Origin: Methanocaldococcaceae archaeon
GTDB lineage: Archaea > AGJL01 > Methanococci > Methanococcales > Methanocaldococcaceae
Direction: 5' to 3'
Assembly (NCBI GenBank): GCA_027023665.1
Contig: JALVUY010000247.1
Coordinates: 1-5,997 of the forward strand
DNA length: 5,997 bases
Shown in pieces: positions 5,500-5,997 of this stretch. How positions within the stretch are numbered: position 1 is the stretch's first letter; every line of letters starts with the position of its first letter. The notes beneath the pieces were generated by a model, which saw only the letters and a list, made by a program, of their open reading frames with translations, was not told where the DNA came from and did no database searches. A program made the translations under genes and the position numbers.

Positions 5500-5574
5500 G
5501 GGCCCGTAGCTCAGCCTGGTTAGAGCGCTCGGCTCATAACCGAGTGGTCAAGGGTTCAAATCCCTTCGGGCCCA
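5500..5574 (+). tRNA. tRNA with CAT anticodon, probably tRNA-Ile2 (else elongator Met)
   Basis: The acceptor GGGCCCG (5500-5506) pairs with CGGGCCC (5567-5573), with discriminator A5574; no CCA is encoded (CTA follows). The anticodon stem CTCGG/CCGAG encloses the loop CTCATAA. It is not the initiator, which begins with A1 and has three G-C pairs at the base of the anticodon stem in archaea. The G-rich GGGCCCG acceptor, shared as I recall with archaeal tRNA-Ile, suggests tRNA-Ile2, whose C34 is changed to agmatidine by TiaS to read AUA. Elongator tRNA-Met remains possible. Confidence 0.9.
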
Positions 5575-5581
5575 CTATTAT

Positions 5582-5656
5582 GCTCCGGTGGTGTAGTCCG
5601 GCCAATCATGCGGGCCTTTCGAGCCCGCGACCCGGGTTCAAATCCCGGCCGGAGCA
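5582..5656 (+). tRNA. tRNA-Glu (TTC)
   Basis: The acceptor GCTCCGG (5582-5588) pairs with CCGGAGC (5649-5655); discriminator A5656, no encoded CCA. The anticodon loop is CTTTCGA within CGGGC/GCCCG, with TTC at 5618-5620. The T arm is CCGGG-TTCAAAT-CCCGG. It lies 7 nt after the CAT tRNA. Confidence 0.96.
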
Positions 5657-5707
5657 TTATTTAAGTACTATTTTATTTGTTTAAGCAAGGTTTATATTGA
5701 TTGATGT

Positions 5708-5795
5708 GCAGGGGTCGCCAAGCCTGGCCAAAGGCGCTGGGCCTAGGACCCAGTCCCGTAGGGGTTCCAGGGTTCAAATCCCTGCCCCTGCACCA
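5708..5795 (+). tRNA. tRNA-Leu (TAG)
   Basis: This is a class II tRNA of 88 nt: acceptor GCAGGGG (5708-5714) with CCCCTGC (5785-5791), discriminator A5792 and encoded CCA 5793-5795. The anticodon stem CTGGG/CCCAG encloses CCTAGGA, with TAG at 5744-5746. The variable arm has a CCC/GGG stem. Position 33 is C (5743) instead of the near-universal T. Confidence 0.94.
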
Positions 5796-5805
5796 TAGGT
5801 AGAGT

Positions 5806-5878
5806 GGCCGGGGTGGGGTAGTGGCCATCCTGGGGGACTGTGGATCCCCTGACCCGGGTTCAATTCCCGGTCCCGGCC
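5806..5878 (+). tRNA. tRNA-His (GTG), with encoded G-1
   Basis: The acceptor GCCGGGG (5807-5813) pairs with TCCCGGC (5871-5877), the last pair being G-T. C73 (5878) faces an encoded G at 5806, the G-1 identity base of tRNA-His, so no post-transcriptional addition is needed. The anticodon loop is CTGTGGA, with GTG at 5840-5842. No CCA is encoded. Last gene of the cluster, 10 nt after tRNA-Leu. Confidence 0.95.
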
Positions 5879-5907
5879 CTTATTTTTTATTTTTCCCTAA
5901 TTGTTTT
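5879..5907 (+). terminator. T-rich terminator of the tRNA cluster
   Basis: Right after tRNA-His come T runs at 5883-5888 (6), 5890-5894 (5) and 5904-5907 (4), fitting archaeal poly-U termination of the tRNA transcript. Confidence 0.65.
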
Positions 5908-5939
5908 ACACCTAAAAACGATACATATGACGATGTTAG

Positions 5940-5997
5940 GGTATTGGGTGCGATAGGAGATGCGTCCCCGATCGCATCTCCTATCGCACCCAATACC
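5940..5997. repeat. Perfect 25-bp inverted repeat with 8-nt loop at the window end
   Basis: The left arm (5940-5964) and right arm (5973-5997) are perfect reverse complements around the loop TCCCCGAT (5965-5972). The arms are about half G+C, much richer than the surrounding intergenic DNA. The right arm reaches the last base given, so the repeat may be longer. No open frame, known RNA motif or transposon end was recognised. It could be a structured RNA, a transposon-like palindrome, or a fold-back artefact at a contig end. Confidence 0.8.

Noticed and set aside
5691..5699. TTTATATTG before tRNA-Leu as an internal promoter
   Set aside because: It ends about 9 nt before the tRNA 5' end, so the start would fall inside the tRNA.
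5880..5997. Possible CRISPR repeat or C/D-box RNA at the window end
   Set aside because: There is a single hairpin with no repeated unit and spacer pattern, and no CTGA boxes accompany the C-box-like ATGACGA at 5928-5934.

Overview
The window looks like chromosomal DNA from a hyperthermophilic methanogen of the order Methanococcales, most probably Methanocaldococcus. The protein-coding and intergenic DNA is very AT-rich while the tRNA genes are GC-rich, and ribosome binding sites are of the GGTGA type. The Fsr, RadA and CBS-domain proteins closely resemble, from memory, MJ0870, MJ0869 and MJ0868 of M. jannaschii, which lie together in the same order. No database search was possible, so the genus is an inference.

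Layout from left to right. (1) A leftward membrane-protein gene is cut by the left edge (1-126) and preceded by a gene-free stretch holding a tandem palindromic repeat (267-290). (2) A leftward two-gene operon encodes a small siroheme/ferredoxin sulfite-reductase-like protein (680-1504) and a TrmB/MarR-like winged-helix regulator (328-675). (3) A divergent control region (1505-1667) carries two matching 21-bp inverted repeats 60 bp apart. (4) The rightward gene for F420H2-dependent sulfite reductase, fsr, runs 1668-3530. (5) A T-rich convergent terminator zone (3531-3626) separates it from leftward radA (3627-4589). (6) A rightward two-CBS-domain protein follows (4826-5209). (7) A rightward cluster of six tRNA genes runs 5302-5878 (Phe, Asn, a CAU tRNA that is probably Ile2, Glu, Leu, His) behind one strong promoter. 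(8) The window ends in a perfect 25-bp hairpin (5940-5997).

The most interesting part is 328-3530. Fsr detoxifies sulfite, which poisons methyl-coenzyme M reductase, and turns it into sulfide that the cell can assimilate, using F420H2 as reductant. Next to it, divergently transcribed, is a second siroheme protein that keeps the four basic residues that line the sulfite site in Fsr, and it is translationally coupled to a small DNA-binding protein. The two similar operators sit on the presumed start region of fsr and against the TATA box of the other operon. This suggests a self-contained sulfite-response switch in which the small regulator controls both transcripts. The role of the second siroheme protein and the identity of the repressor are inferences.

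The rest is housekeeping: recombination (radA), a possible nucleotide-sensing protein (CBS) and a tRNA operon. The terminal hairpin may be a real RNA or DNA element or a fold-back assembly artefact at a contig end, and the sequence here cannot decide between these.
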